From Haemophilus sp. (lineage in GTDB: Bacteria > Pseudomonadota > Gammaproteobacteria > Enterobacterales > Pasteurellaceae): DNA of 64,000 bases. The stretch is from positions 8,358 to 72,357 of the forward strand of contig JAHZCF010000066.1 of NCBI GenBank assembly GCA_019423005.1, read 5' to 3'. The translations under genes and the position numbers were made by a program. Shown piece after piece: positions 37,216 through 45,772 of this stretch; position 1 is the stretch's first letter, and each line of letters opens with the position of its first letter. The notes beneath the pieces were generated by a model that was given only the letters and a program-made list of their open reading frames with translations, made no database searches and had not been told where the DNA came from.

Positions 37216-37538
37216 GCAGAGAATTAATAACAACGACAGATGGGATCTTAATTTATCGAGATTCTGAAAAAGATAAAAAGGCGAATCCTTCAATTTTATT
37301 GATTAATGATTTGGCCAAACATTTCCTTATTCCTAAGTATGATGAACATAAAAATGTAACAGATGCATTGGCTTTTTATAGCGTGTGCTATTTAGCTTTA
37401 ATGAAAGAATTAAAAGGCACGGAAGTTTTAGAGTGGATTAATAGAAATTTATGCGATGTGTATTCGCATAATGGCGGTTTTCCACTTGAACAAACACTTG
37501 AAAAATATGCAGAAACAAAATCACAAAAAGGAGAATAG
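37212..37538 (+). CDS. unknown small satellite protein
   Basis: The product has 108 residues, probably helical, with no signal or membrane segment. It starts MSRELITTTDGILIYRDSEK, and the middle (VTDALAFYSVCYLALMKELK) looks like a buried helix. GGAGGTG in the end of the preceding gene serves as ribosome-binding site for ATG 37212. It lies in the middle of a tightly packed run of early-type genes. Family not recognised. Confidence 0.65.
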   Translation: MSRELITTTDGILIYRDSEKDKKANPSILLINDLAKHFLIPKYDEHKNVTDALAFYSVCYLALMKELKGTEVLEWINRNLCDVYSHNGGFPLEQTLEKYAETKSQKGE

Positions 37539-37540
37539 AA

Positions 37541-37912
37541 ATGAGTAGAGCGAAATTAGAAGCATTAATTGATAGCGCAATGCAACAAATCAAAACGGCC
37601 TTATTTAATGAGTTTGATGAAGTGATGAAATCCATGAAAAAAGATGAATTAGAAAAGTTAAAACAGAAGGAACAAGATGTGCTTCAACGACAAATTCAAG
37701 AGACAAAGATCAGTGCAGCTATTGAACAGTCAAGAATGCCAAGCGGTGATAGATATTTTTCAATCAAAGAAATTGCAGAAACTGGCTTATGTTCAGAACC
37801 TACTATTAAACGTTGGATAGCAAGCGGCAAATTAAAATCTTATAAGTTTGGCAGAAGTCGTAAAGTTGCTGAAAGTGATTTGAATGCCTATTTAGCTATT
37901 TGCAAACAATAA
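37541..37912 (+). CDS. excisionase-type helix-turn-helix protein with coiled-coil N-terminus
   Basis: The 123-residue protein has two parts. The first 60 residues are Glu/Lys/Gln-rich and likely coiled coil. The rest (YFSIKEIAETGLCSEPTIKR, SGKLKSYKFGRSRKVAESDL) is a MerR/excisionase-type DNA-binding domain with the usual wing and final helix. It may serve as excisionase or as a replication or copy-control regulator. It begins two bases after the preceding stop, with AGGAG upstream. Confidence 0.7.
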   Translation: MSRAKLEALIDSAMQQIKTALFNEFDEVMKSMKKDELEKLKQKEQDVLQRQIQETKISAAIEQSRMPSGDRYFSIKEIAETGLCSEPTIKRWIASGKLKSYKFGRSRKVAESDLNAYLAICKQ

Positions 37913-37953
37913 GATATGACAGCGAAGACCAAGATTTAAACAAAGGATAGAAC

Positions 37954-38247
37954 ATGATGCAACAACAAGAACAACCACTAACCGTAGAGAGCCTAAAGCG
38001 TATTCTTGCTAACCATGACGAACGCCTAAGCCGTTTGGAGAATGATAAGAAAGCTTATGGATTAGATGAAATCTGGACAGCGAAAGACGTGGCTCAATAC
38101 GCAAAGATTTCTTATGGCTATTTTATGCAAAAGTTAGCTATTGACCCAGCTTTCCCCGCAAGCGTTGGAACACAAAAGAAAAACGCTCCGAAGAAGTATC
38201 GTGCGGAAGATGTAATTGCGTTTTTTAAGAATAGAAATAAAGCATAG
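37954..38247 (+). CDS. helix-turn-helix DNA-binding protein upstream of the replication gene
   Basis: The 97-residue protein has a short coiled N-terminus (ILANHDERLSRLEND) followed by IWTAKDVAQYAKISYGYFMQ and PKKYRAEDVIAFF, an AlpA-like winged helix. AAAGGA precedes ATG 37954. It lies nine bases before the DUF927 gene, suggesting a role in starting or controlling replication of the element (inference). Confidence 0.7.
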   Translation: MMQQQEQPLTVESLKRILANHDERLSRLENDKKAYGLDEIWTAKDVAQYAKISYGYFMQKLAIDPAFPASVGTQKKNAPKKYRAEDVIAFFKNRNKA

Positions 38248-38256
38248 GGGGGATAT

Positions 38257-40533
38257 ATGGCAAAAGTACAAAATTTTGATGAAGTAAACCGTAAAGATAA
38301 TCTTGAAGACGTTTTGATAGTAGGCGATAAAGCGCATTTTTACTGGAAAAATTACCCAAATCGCAATAATAAAAAAGAATGGGTATATAGTGAAGAATGG
38401 CTGTTATTTTGCAAAATCATACAGCAATCTACTGATGAAACGCCTTTAATTTTAGACTTGTCAACGCATCCAAATATTCAAGATATAGAGATTGCGAAAC
38501 AGCAAGAATATTTATCAATTATTTTCCTTGATGGCGTAACTGAAGCGCAAAAAAGCGCTCTTTTTCTCAATCTTGCAAAAACAACACAGATAAGAATTAT
38601 AAAAATATTTGATCAGAATCTTGTTGCTCAAGATATAGCGCCTGATTTTTTACAGAAAATACGCAATGACGAAGAGCTTTCTAATATACAAGCTATGCAT
38701 GCCAAAGAAGCAGAAGAAAATGCAGATAGCGACACCCCAATCATGATAAAAACCGCCAAGCCCGCAGAAATTAAATTTGCGGATAATGGCATTAAAAAAG
38801 GGCTTTTCTTGATTGATGAGAACGACAAGGGAATAAACTATCATTGGCTATCTGATAAATTTGATGTTATCGGGCAAGGAGTGGAAATCGAAGAAGGAAA
38901 CTTGCACTACTCAATGCTCCGCTTTAAATCCAACGGCAACCGCGAAGAAATCACGGAGGCTATTTTACAAGGTGAAATTGCAAGCGCGGAAACATTCAAA
39001 AACTTAAGAAATAAAGGGTTAGAGATAAATTATGTCACTAAACACCACCCATTTTTAGCGAACTATATTTCATCCAAAACCATTACTTCGCCTAAATGGC
39101 GTATTGTATCAAGTTCAGGTTGGAAAAATGGCGCGTATATTTACCCAAACGGCGAAATAATCGGAGAAATGGACAATAAACAGCCATTATTTTTACGAAA
39201 TCAACCGATTAACGCTGATTTATTTAACCAATCTTGCACATTGGCAGAATGGCGAGAAAATGTTGCGAAATATGCCAAAGGAAATGATTTAATCATTCTT
39301 TCGTTGCTTTTTGCCTTAACAGCGCCAGTTGTAAAAATTGTCAATGCGCCACATTTTGGCATTCATATTTATGGCGATAGTTCAAAAGGTAAATCTATTT
39401 GTAGCCATATCGCCAACAGCGTTTACGGCCACGGAAAAGATTTAGAACGCTCTTGGAGTGCAACTCGAACCGCCTTAATTAATGAAGCCATAGCGCGGAA
39501 TGATTGCCTATTAGTGATGGATGAATTAACGAACCTTTCACCCGATCTAGGTGTGGGTATTACTTATGAACTATTTCAAGGCATAGAGAAAATGCGCGGC
39601 AATGCCGATAACGGACAAAATCGAAGAATCCGAAACTGGCAAACTATGATCTTAAGTAACGGAGAAAAAAATCTAGTAGACCAGTTAAAGGATATTTTCA
39701 AAGAGAAAAAAGGAAATGTAGTCAAAGCTGGGGAACTTGTCAGAATGCTGAATATCCCATTTGAAGGGCTCACTAATTTTCATCAATTTGCCTTAGATCC
39801 TAATTTACCTACACCTTATCACAAATCATTAGCATTTGTTGATTTTATCAAAGGCAATACTGGCAAATTTTACGGCGTAGCGGGCAGGGAATGGATTAAT
39901 TTTATCATTCAGAATAAAACCCTACTCAATACAGAAAAGGAAAAGCACGAGCGAGCATTTATTGACAAAATGATCGCATCAAAACCGAAAGATATTGCCT
40001 ATGAAGAACTCAACCAAATAGGGCGCGTAGCGAAGAATTTTGCATTATTGGAAACCGTTGGGAAATGCTCAAAGTATATTACAGGCTTAAATGATGATGA
40101 AATAGAAGCAGCAATTTTCAACTGCTTTACATTATGGGTAAATGAATTTGGCTGGGGAAATAAGGAAAAAATGCAGATTATCGAAAATCTAGATTTATTC
40201 ATCCAGCAGAATATAGGCGATCTTTATCACGTTAGAAATAAGCAGATTGTAAACACGCCAGTAAGCAAAAAATTTGTAGGGTTTTATTTTGAAGAAGATA
40301 CGCGGGAAAATTCTTATCTAATATTAGACAAGCGGAATCTACTTTTAGAAATGGGGGCTTTTCCAGAGAAAAAAATCATTGAATCTTTGCTCAAAGAAAA
40401 GCGATTAATCAGAACGGAACGAAAAGATAAGGATACATGGCGCAATGAATCAACCTATCCAACCTTGCAGGATAAAAACATTACAACACCAACAAAAAGA
40501 GGGTTAAAAATCACCCTACCATTGGAGGAATAA
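38257..40533 (+). CDS. DUF927 replication ATPase/helicase
   Basis: This 758-residue protein is the probable replication protein of the satellite. The central region has the DUF927 sequence: WRIVSSSGWKNGAYIYPNGE, a Walker A motif in HIYGDSSKGKSICS (about residues 373-380), RSWSATRTALINEAIARNDC followed by a Walker B-like LLVMDELT (about residue 421), and GNADNGQNRRIRNWQTMILS. DUF927 ATPases occur in phages and satellites, where they take the place of a primase-helicase. No primase zinc finger or TOPRIM is obvious in the N-terminal 150 residues. GGGGGG lies ahead of ATG 38257, and origin-like repeats follow downstream. Confidence 0.85.
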   Translation: MAKVQNFDEVNRKDNLEDVLIVGDKAHFYWKNYPNRNNKKEWVYSEEWLLFCKIIQQSTDETPLILDLSTHPNIQDIEIAKQQEYLSIIFLDGVTEAQKSALFLNLAKTTQIRIIKIFDQNLVAQDIAPDFLQKIRNDEELSNIQAMHAKEAEENADSDTPIMIKTAKPAEIKFADNGIKKGLFLIDENDKGINYHWLSDKFDVIGQGVEIEEGNLHYSMLRFKSNGNREEITEAILQGEIASAETFKNLRNKGLEINYVTKHHPFLANYISSKTITSPKWRIVSSSGWKNGAYIYPNGEIIGEMDNKQPLFLRNQPINADLFNQSCTLAEWRENVAKYAKGNDLIILSLLFALTAPVVKIVNAPHFGIHIYGDSSKGKSICSHIANSVYGHGKDLERSWSATRTALINEAIARNDCLLVMDELTNLSPDLGVGITYELFQGIEKMRGNADNGQNRRIRNWQTMILSNGEKNLVDQLKDIFKEKKGNVVKAGELVRMLNIPFEGLTNFHQFALDPNLPTPYHKSLAFVDFIKGNTGKFYGVAGREWINFIIQNKTLLNTEKEKHERAFIDKMIASKPKDIAYEELNQIGRVAKNFALLETVGKCSKYITGLNDDEIEAAIFNCFTLWVNEFGWGNKEKMQIIENLDLFIQQNIGDLYHVRNKQIVNTPVSKKFVGFYFEEDTRENSYLILDKRNLLLEMGAFPEKKIIESLLKEKRLIRTERKDKDTWRNESTYPTLQDKNITTPTKRGLKITLPLEE

Positions 40534-40639
40534 ATAAAGGCGGTTCGATTGAATCGCCTTTTTATACAGTAGTGCATTTAACATAATACAGGTGATTATT
40601 AATCTTTTTGACCTTTTTCTAGAGAAAACCAAAAATAAC

Positions 40640-40890
40640 GGGGGAAAAGTGGGAAAGTGGGAAAATATAATAATTAACTTATAAATTTATAATTAAATCA
40701 ATATATTATATAATTATTTATGTTTTTTGATTTTCCCCCCGTTTCCCACTTTTCCCCCTTTCTTGAAATTGGAAGGGATACAAAAAGGGGAATTTTTCCA
40801 AAAGGGGGGAAAATGGGGGAAAATTTCCCGATTTTTTTTATATTTTTATCAATGAGTTACAAGTTTTTTCCCACTTTTCCCACTTTCCCC
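40640..40890. repeat. candidate satellite replication origin (iteron-like G-tract repeats)
   Basis: Repeats of the form GGGGAAAAGTGGGAAAGTGGG (40641-40661) recur as inverted copies, TTTCCCACTTTTCCCC (40742-40757) and TTCCCACTTTTCCCACTTTC (40868-40887), with further GGGGGAAAA units at 40804-40825. Between the first copies lies a nearly pure A/T block (about 40662-40734). Repeats flanking an AT-rich unwinding region beside a replication ATPase gene suggest an origin. Confidence 0.6.
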
Positions 40891-41162
40891 TGAAAAATAG
40901 GGAGCTGCCAAAAAAATACAAGTAAGAAAAATACAACAAAATTTCTATACAGTGGTTATTAATCTTCTCAAGAATAAAATTTGACATCTAAATATTCAAT
41001 CTTACTTTTCTCGTAAAATCTGAATCTAATCACCGCCATATTTCACGTAAACGCATTGTCAAAAAAATGAACATATAAAACAAAATTAAAGATTGACCGT
41101 TAAATCTCTTTTTCCCATAATCGCCCTTTAAACAAGGACAAATAACAGGAAAATTTATTTTT

Positions 41163-41194
41163 AACTCCCTGTATAACTCCCTGTATAACTCCCT
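41163..41194 (+). repeat. right-end AACTCCCT triplet, candidate integrase arm sites
   Basis: AACTCCCT occurs at 41163, 41175 and 41187 with an exact 12-base period, about 65 bases inside attR. The same octamer occurs next to attL. This suggests arm-type sites for the integrase. Confidence 0.6.
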
Positions 41195-41258
41195 AACGGG
41201 CTATGCAGAATATCAAGGTTTTAGACTACACAAGGCTTAAGAAGAAAAAATCGTTGTT

Positions 41259-41272
41259 CCCTCTCACCGCCA
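41259..41272 (+). repeat. attR core
   Basis: The 14 bases CCCTCTCACCGCCA repeat the 3' end of tRNA-Ser exactly and mark the distal end of the element; identity to the tRNA copy stops immediately on both sides. Confidence 0.9.
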
Positions 41273-41429
41273 TTCAAATATTTTCTTTTCTGAATTTAAA
41301 ATCATCTTTTAAACTGATTCATTTTGAGATCTAGAATTTACGCTATTTTTTTGTACAAAATATGCGTTGAATTGATTACTTTCGCTGAAAAAGCAAATTA
41401 GAAAAACAATAATAGATTGAGATGAGTTA

Positions 41430-41506
<77 letters not shown>

Positions 41507-41558
41507 ATTTCAAGGGTTACATCTTTTGTATGGAATTTCGAGGGAAATATAAAAGAAG

Positions 41559-41635
41559 TGGTCGGCGAGATAGGATTTGAACCTACGACCCACTGGTCCC
41601 AAACCAGTTGCGCTACCAAGCTGCGCTACTCGCCG
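41559..41635 (-). tRNA. tRNA-Pro(UGG)
   Basis: The minus-strand 77-base sequence has acceptor CGGCGAG/CTCGCCG, anticodon loop TTTGGGA with anticodon TGG, T-loop TTCAAATC and encoded CCA. It is 52 bases upstream of the tRNA-Arg on the same strand, so they likely share a transcript. Confidence 0.95.
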
Positions 41636-41812
41636 ACGATGGGCTCAATTATAGTGAGCTTTTCTTTCCAGTCAATTAATTTTTTAGATTCCTCTTTCAA
41701 TTGCTCAAAATTATTCCAGTTTTTCAACCGCACTTTTGTTGTCTTTGTAATATAAGGCGTTGTCAGTTAAAATAGCAAACGTTTACTTAATGCCATCTTG
41801 AGGAAAAAACGC

Positions 41813-42670
41813 ATGACTGCTCAAATTATTTCAGGTACTGAACTCTCAAAAAAAATTAAATCGGATGTTGCCAATAAAATTGAACATTATCGTGCTCAAG
41901 GTAAACGTGCGCCAGGGCTCGCAGTAATTTTGGTGGGGGCAGATCCTGCTTCTCAAGTCTATGTAGGCAGTAAACGAAAAAGTTGTGAGGAAATCGGGAT
42001 GGTTTCAAAATATTATGATTTACCTGAAACCACTTCGGAAGCAGAACTATTGCAACTGATAGATCAATTGAATGCTGATGAAACCATTGATGGTATTCTC
42101 GTGCAGCTTCCATTGCCTGAACAAATTAATAGCACATCAGTGATTGAGCGTATTAGCCCTGAAAAAGATGTGGATGGTTTCCACCCTTATAATGTGGGGC
42201 GTTTATGCCAACGTATCCCAACTTTACGTGCTTGCACCCCTTATGGCGTGATGAAATTATTAGAAACTACAGGCATTGATTTACACGGTAAACATGCAGT
42301 GATCGTTGGAGCTTCAAATATTGTAGGACGCCCGATGTCGCTTGAATTATTACTGGCAGGCGCTACTGTTACGGTAACGCACCGTTTTACCAAAGATTTA
42401 GAGCATCATATTCGTCAGGCGGATGTTTTAGTGGTGGCCGTCGGCAAGCCTCGTTTTATTCCGGGCGATTGGATTAAGGAAGGGGCCACAGTCATTGATG
42501 TGGGGATTAATCGCATCAATGGCAAATTAGTGGGTGATGTGGAATATGATGTGGCGATACAAAAAGCGGCTTATATTACGCCAGTACCGGGTGGAGTCGG
42601 GCCAATGACAGTTGCCATGCTGATGTTTAATACACTTTATGCCTATGAGCGTAACAATCAACTTGTTTAA
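41813..42670 (+). CDS. folD: bifunctional methylene-THF dehydrogenase/cyclohydrolase
   Basis: FolD interconverts methylene-, methenyl- and formyl-tetrahydrofolate with NADP. The 285-residue protein from ATG 41813 shows [20 protein letters not shown] with the catalytic lysine region, [11 protein letters not shown], the [16 protein letters not shown] stretch, and the nucleotide-binding [18 protein letters not shown]. The end [14 protein letters not shown] is the second PROSITE-type signature. TGAGGA precedes the start; an in-frame TTG at 41798 is not needed. A USS-pair terminator follows. Confidence 0.96.
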   Translation: MTAQIISGTELSKKIKSDVANKIEHYRAQGKRAPGLAVILVGADPASQVYVGSKRKSCEEIGMVSKYYDLPETTSEAELLQLIDQLNADETIDGILVQLPLPEQINSTSVIERISPEKDVDGFHPYNVGRLCQRIPTLRACTPYGVMKLLETTGIDLHGKHAVIVGASNIVGRPMSLELLLAGATVTVTHRFTKDLEHHIRQADVLVVAVGKPRFIPGDWIKEGATVIDVGINRINGKLVGDVEYDVAIQKAAYITPVPGGVGPMTVAMLMFNTLYAYERNNQLV

Positions 42671-42676
42671 GAAATA

Positions 42677-42712
42677 AAAAAGTGCGGTTAAATTGATTTG
42701 ACCGCACTTTTT
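42677..42712. terminator. USS-pair terminator between folD and ndh
   Basis: Opposed uptake sequences form a 12-bp stem (42677-42688 / 42701-42712) with A- and T-runs, serving the convergent folD and ndh genes. Confidence 0.85.
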
Positions 42713-42715
42713 GTA

Positions 42716-44050
42716 TTAATGTAATTTCAATCTTGGTTTTAAATAGTGGTTAAGTTTATCCACTAAAATAATCAAGCCAATCTTAATACATCCATGCAAA
42801 GCATGTTGATGCATACGATATAAAGACACATACGCAAATTGCGCAAATTTACCTTGAACAGTTAGTGGGTTTTTCCCAAATTTATTTGAAATGCTACCCA
42901 ATGCGGTAAAGCTTGAAAGAGAAACCAAGGTGCCTTTATCGTTGTATTTGAATGCTTTTAATGGTTTTTGCTCAAAAAGTGCAAAGATATTTTTTGCACA
43001 AGCTTTTGCCATTTGATGTGCCGCTTGCGCTCTTGGCGGGACTAATTTACCGTTTGGTTGCATTAATGCTGCACAGTCACCAATGGCGAAAATACTGTCA
43101 TCCACCGTAGTTTGAAGGGTATCTTTTACCACTAATTGATTGATACGGTTAAGCTCTAATCCATCGAATTGCTGTGTCACCGTTGAGGTACGAACACCCG
43201 CCGCCCACACAATCAGATCAGCTTTGATTTCTTCGCCATCTTTGGTAATAAGCGTGTTTGGTTGGGCTTCCGTGATCATCGTATTTAATTTCACGTTAGC
43301 ACCCATTTCTTGCAATTCCTCTAATACCGCTGCAGATAAATTTTCAGGTAGTGCCGGTAATAAGCGAGGACCTGCTTCAACTAAGGTAACTTGCAAGCAA
43401 GAATTATCAATTTTACCGTAACCGTAAGAAGATAAGTCTTCAGTCGCGTGATAGAGCTCAGCAGTTAATTCCACGCCAGTTGCACCACCGCCAACAATCG
43501 CAATATTGACTTTGCTCTCATCGACTAATTTCTGTTTAAATTCTTCTTCACCAATATCGTCTAATGCACGGTTTTCAGAGAATTTAAGGAATAATTCCAA
43601 CATTCGTTGTTGGAAGCGAAGTGCTTGATCAGAGCTGTCTAAGAAAATACAGTTATCGGTCACACCTTTTGTATTGAAATCGTTGGATTTACTGCCAATC
43701 GCAATCACTAAGTAATCATAAGGAATACGACGCGCCACCACGAGCATATCGCCTTCTTGCCCATAAACAGGGGCAAGTTCAACATATTTTTGCTCACGAT
43801 TAATGCGCGTGATCGAACCTTGCTCAAAACTGAAATGGTGGTTTTTACCATGTGCACGGTAGCTCAGAGAATCTGTGCCATCATCCATTACACCTGTTGC
43901 AATTTCATGTAATAAGGGTTTCCACAAGTGGGTTGCATTGCGATCCACAAGCGTCACTTTAGCCTGTTTTTTGCGACCTAATTTGTCGCCTAAAAATGTC
44001 GCTAATTCAATGCCGCCGGCGCCACCGCCAACGATCACGACGTTTTTCAT
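42716..44050 (-). CDS. ndh: type II NADH:quinone oxidoreductase
   Basis: Ndh is a single-subunit FAD enzyme that passes electrons from NADH to quinone without pumping protons. The 444-residue protein has two dinucleotide-binding folds: NVVIVGGGAGGIELATFLGD at the N-terminus for FAD, and IAIVGGGATGVELTAELYH (about residues 180-198) for NADH. Also visible are IVWAAGVRT and FAIGDCAAL for FAD ribityl binding. The C-terminal end has a hydrophobic, membrane-binding region (GLIILVDKLNHYL). It can feed the menaquinone pool made by the men genes here. Confidence 0.95.
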   Translation of the reverse strand: MKNVVIVGGGAGGIELATFLGDKLGRKKQAKVTLVDRNATHLWKPLLHEIATGVMDDGTDSLSYRAHGKNHHFSFEQGSITRINREQKYVELAPVYGQEGDMLVVARRIPYDYLVIAIGSKSNDFNTKGVTDNCIFLDSSDQALRFQQRMLELFLKFSENRALDDIGEEEFKQKLVDESKVNIAIVGGGATGVELTAELYHATEDLSSYGYGKIDNSCLQVTLVEAGPRLLPALPENLSAAVLEELQEMGANVKLNTMITEAQPNTLITKDGEEIKADLIVWAAGVRTSTVTQQFDGLELNRINQLVVKDTLQTTVDDSIFAIGDCAALMQPNGKLVPPRAQAAHQMAKACAKNIFALFEQKPLKAFKYNDKGTLVSLSSFTALGSISNKFGKNPLTVQGKFAQFAYVSLYRMHQHALHGCIKIGLIILVDKLNHYLKPRLKLH

Positions 44051-44150
44051 AAAGTACTCCTAAAAGCAAAATTGTTAAAAATGTTAAACTAATGTAATAA
44101 TAGCATAACAAATAAACAAGACGAAAAAATTTAATGGAAATGACCGCACT

Positions 44151-44774
44151 TTATTGATGACAGCGCTCGTAAAGCGGTTGTAATTGTTGGATGGTTTGCG
44201 TGATAAATAAAACAGGATCAATTTGGCTTAGTTGATCTTTTTCAATACTTTTCCCAATACACCAAAAATCATCCTCTGAACGCAAGAGAAGATCTTTTTC
44301 AGAAATGTTTTTCACTTGGCGAAAATCATCATATTCGCTTTCATCTTCTCGCCAAATATCAAAATCAGCAAATTGTTTAAAATTAAATTGATCAAGCCAC
44401 TGATTATATTGTTGCACATTAATTTGTGAGCGATCTGCACGATAGCAATGCCAATCTAAACACACTCTTAGTCGGCGACGATTTAATAGCACAGAAAAGA
44501 TTGCTGCAGAATTTTGGTTGAACTCGTATTTAAAATAAGCGAAGAAATGCGCCCGTACTTGCCAGCCATTGGTCCAACTTTCAATATGCGGCTTCGCAAA
44601 AGGTGTGCCAAGTTGCTTTGCGACTTCTTGAATAATCGCTTTCCAGTTATCCCAATGTAATTTGTAATCCGCTTTAATCGCCGGAATATCTTCCGGACAG
44701 AATTTCTTCATTTGGGCGAATTGATAGAAAGGAATATTGAACAGTTCACAAGATTCAGCCGTAAGCGAGAGCAT
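44151..44774 (-). CDS. HI_0552-like conserved protein of unknown function
   Basis: This is a 207-residue soluble protein, rich in aromatic residues (SWTNGWQVRAHFFAYFKYEF, RRRLRVCLDWHCYRADRSQI), with no signal peptide. Its position next to apaH matches H. influenzae HI_0552, whose function is not known to me. The fold and substrate cannot be told from sequence here. It starts nine bases after the apaH stop on the same strand, so the two are probably co-transcribed. Confidence 0.75.
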   Translation of the reverse strand: MLSLTAESCELFNIPFYQFAQMKKFCPEDIPAIKADYKLHWDNWKAIIQEVAKQLGTPFAKPHIESWTNGWQVRAHFFAYFKYEFNQNSAAIFSVLLNRRRLRVCLDWHCYRADRSQINVQQYNQWLDQFNFKQFADFDIWREDESEYDDFRQVKNISEKDLLLRSEDDFWCIGKSIEKDQLSQIDPVLFITQTIQQLQPLYERCHQ

Positions 44775-44783
44775 AGTGTTTCC

Positions 44784-45611
44784 TTAAAAATCACTGTAAT
44801 TTTTGACCGCACTTTGTGTGAAGAATTGTTTGTCTTCCCAACGCAACATGGTCATTCGATTATTCCACACACATCCTGTATCCAAGGCATAAATACCTTT
44901 TGGAGTTGGCTCATCGACTAAACTTGCCCAATGCCCAAAGACAATGGGAATTTGTTTATAAAGTGGATTATCTAAATTAAACCAAGGCGTGAGCCCTGCT
45001 GGCGCATCTTTTAAAGGGGATTTACAAGCAAAATCAAAGCGATGATCCAAATAGCAAAAACGCATTCGAGTGAAAGCATTAATAATGTAACGATGACGCG
45101 CTAAGCCCTGTAAATCGGGCGACCAGCGATCTGGCTGTTCAGAATACATATTTTCAATGAGATAATGAAAGTCACCATGTTGTAAAATCTGTTCAACTTC
45201 AGCCGCACAAGATTTTGCAGTTTTCAAATCCCAATCAGGCGAAATACCTGCGTGTGCCATCAGGAAGTTTAATTCTTCATTATGCACAAGTAATGGTTGA
45301 TGGCGTAACCAATGAATCAGTTCATCAAAATCGGGTGCATTAAAAATAGCATCGACATGATCACGCGGTTTTACCTTTTTAATACCCAGTGCGGTCGCAA
45401 TTAAATGTAAATCGTGATTCCCTAGTACAGTTTGTGCTGCATTACCAAGTGATTTTACGAAACGAAGACATTCAAGTGATTTATCCCCACGGGCCACAAG
45501 ATCCCCCACAAGATAAAGTTTATCTTGCGTAGGATTGAAATCTACACGTTCTAATAAAAGCTGTAATTCATCATAACAGCCTTGCAAATCACCGACGAAA
45601 TAGGTTGCCAT
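44784..45611 (-). CDS. apaH: symmetrical bis(5'-nucleosyl)-tetraphosphatase
   Basis: ApaH splits Ap4A into two ADP and also removes Np4 caps from RNA. The 275-residue calcineurin-like phosphoesterase has the metal motifs [40 protein letters not shown] and [11 protein letters not shown], then [10 protein letters not shown], with FGHWASL and [19 protein letters not shown] near the end. It lies near rsmA, its usual partner, but glycosyltransferase genes are now inserted between them. Confidence 0.96.
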   Translation of the reverse strand: MATYFVGDLQGCYDELQLLLERVDFNPTQDKLYLVGDLVARGDKSLECLRFVKSLGNAAQTVLGNHDLHLIATALGIKKVKPRDHVDAIFNAPDFDELIHWLRHQPLLVHNEELNFLMAHAGISPDWDLKTAKSCAAEVEQILQHGDFHYLIENMYSEQPDRWSPDLQGLARHRYIINAFTRMRFCYLDHRFDFACKSPLKDAPAGLTPWFNLDNPLYKQIPIVFGHWASLVDEPTPKGIYALDTGCVWNNRMTMLRWEDKQFFTQSAVKNYSDF

Positions 45612-45772
45612 TTTTTCTATAATGCTCCAGTTATGGTTATTAGGTTCTGGCAGTCTTTATGCTAAAGATTTGCTATAAATTCTAGCACAGATTTTTTGTG
45701 AAGATACTATTCATTTCATGATCTTAAAATAGTAAGATAGCCTGCAATTTAAGGCAGATATGATGTTTTTCT

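Larger units (their letters stand above)
40534..41258. other. non-coding right arm of the satellite
   Basis: These 725 bases hold no convincing gene. They contain the G/C-tract repeats and AT-rich block described separately (40640-40890), a stretch with little structure (40900-41150), and three AACTCCCT repeats close to attR. Confidence 0.7.
30130..41272 (+). mobile_element. integrated phage satellite (P4/PICI-like) with its own P2-family capsid gene
   Basis: This 11.1-kb element lies between a tRNA-Ser attachment core and its 14-bp repeat at 41259. It holds an integrase next to attL, two AlpA regulators, a coiled-coil protein and P2-type major capsid protein, a toxin-antitoxin pair, an Ogr/Delta-like activator, several small unknown proteins, a DUF927 replication ATPase and an origin-like repeat region. 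All genes are on the + strand. Missing are portal, terminase, tail and lysis genes, so it cannot be a self-sufficient phage. It contains several exact uptake sequences, suggesting long residence in Haemophilus. The satellite class is inferred from gene content. Confidence 0.85.

Noticed and set aside
41163..41194. Short CRISPR-like array
   Set aside because: Only three 8-base repeats with 4-base spacers and no cas genes; better explained as integrase arm sites.
41558..41755. Open frame reading MVGEIGFEPTTHWSQTS
   Set aside because: It is the translated complement of tRNA-Pro, a well-known false protein seen beside tRNA genes.
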